Of a DNA stretch of 7,047 nt, positions 6,885-7,047 are shown piece after piece. Position 1 is the first letter of the stretch. Each line of letters opens with the position of its first letter. Origin of the DNA: Bacillota bacterium (GTDB lineage Bacteria > Bacillota > Dethiobacteria > SKNC01); the NCBI GenBank assembly GCA_007120745.1, contig SKNC01000063.1:1-7047 (forward strand), written 5' to 3'. A program made the position numbers and the translations under genes. The notes under the pieces are model-generated. The model saw nothing but the letters and a program-made list of their open reading frames with translations. It had not been told where the DNA came from and made no database searches.

Positions 6885-7047
6885 ATGAGAAGGCTTTCCT
6901 TTAGAATGCGTTTTGTGCTGGTTATTGGAATTGTATTAATTATGTTTGCTCTTCACAATAATTTTTGGAGCTGGCAGTTTGATGCATCATTTCCTATACT
7001 GTTTGGCTTTATGCCCTTTGCTTTTTACTATTATATTTTTTATACGT
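6885..7047 (+). CDS. Small membrane protein, possibly DUF3311-like, 3' end outside window
   Basis: Fifty-four codons are visible and the frame is still open at the window end. A basic N-terminus (MRRLSFRMR) is followed by a hydrophobic helix (about residues 10-22, FVLVIGIVLIMFA), a short polar turn HNNFWSWQFDAS, and a second hydrophobic stretch containing PILFGFMPFAFYYYIFY. The pattern of Trp-rich turn, then Leu/Phe-Phe-Gly-Phe-hydrophobic-Pro and a Tyr-rich helix, resembles DUF3311-type proteins of about 60-90 residues with two membrane helices, often encoded just before a sodium:solute symporter. That assignment is from memory and the C-terminus is missing. The G-rich site GGGGGAG (6874-6880) lies 4 bases before the ATG, slightly close. 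An in-frame ATG at 6801 has no ribosome site and would coincide with the predicted transcription start, so 6885 is preferred. Confidence 0.6.
   Translation, partial: MRRLSFRMRFVLVIGIVLIMFALHNNFWSWQFDASFPILFGFMPFAFYYYIFYT

Overview
The window looks like a chromosomal housekeeping segment from a low-to-mid GC Gram-positive bacterium. It is most likely a clostridial Firmicute of the Peptococcaceae/Desulfotomaculum type. The basis is the order pcrA-ligA-gatC-gatA-gatB, strong GGAGG-type ribosome binding sites, two TTG starts, a PcrA-type (not Rep or UvrD) C-terminus, and a small inverted repeat of a kind I recall from that group. No genus can be fixed from the sequence alone. All supported genes are on the + strand.

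Layout. (1) Bases 2-1171 are the 3' half of the DNA helicase gene pcrA, cut by the window edge. (2) A 90-base gap holds an inverted-repeat element that resembles a degenerate REP-like repeat. (3) Bases 1262-3268 are a complete NAD-dependent DNA ligase, ligA. (4) The gap 3269-3381 holds a long hairpin (probable ligA terminator or end structure) and then an extended -10 promoter. (5) gatC, gatA and gatB (3382-6618) form a tight operon for the three-subunit tRNA amidotransferase. I place the gatA start at TTG 3705 and the gatB start at TTG 5188, because each sits just after a strong Shine-Dalgarno sequence and the resulting numbering matches the family. (6) Bases 6619-6884 are AT-rich and non-coding, with a near-consensus sigma-A promoter. 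(7) From 6885 to the window end is the start of a small membrane protein, possibly DUF3311-like, which may precede a sodium:solute symporter gene outside the window.

How the genes work together. PcrA (helicase/translocase) and LigA (nick sealing) serve DNA replication and repair. GatCAB converts Glu-tRNA(Gln), and possibly Asp-tRNA(Asn), to the correct amidated forms for translation. The ligA and gat units are functionally unrelated and appear to be separated by the hairpin and promoter at 3278-3349. The last gene has its own promoter and belongs to another unit.

I did not find a convincing undescribed system. The most interesting items are the repeat between pcrA and ligA, the paired TTG starts of gatA and gatB, the long hairpin after ligA, and the repeat-rich promoter region before the last gene.
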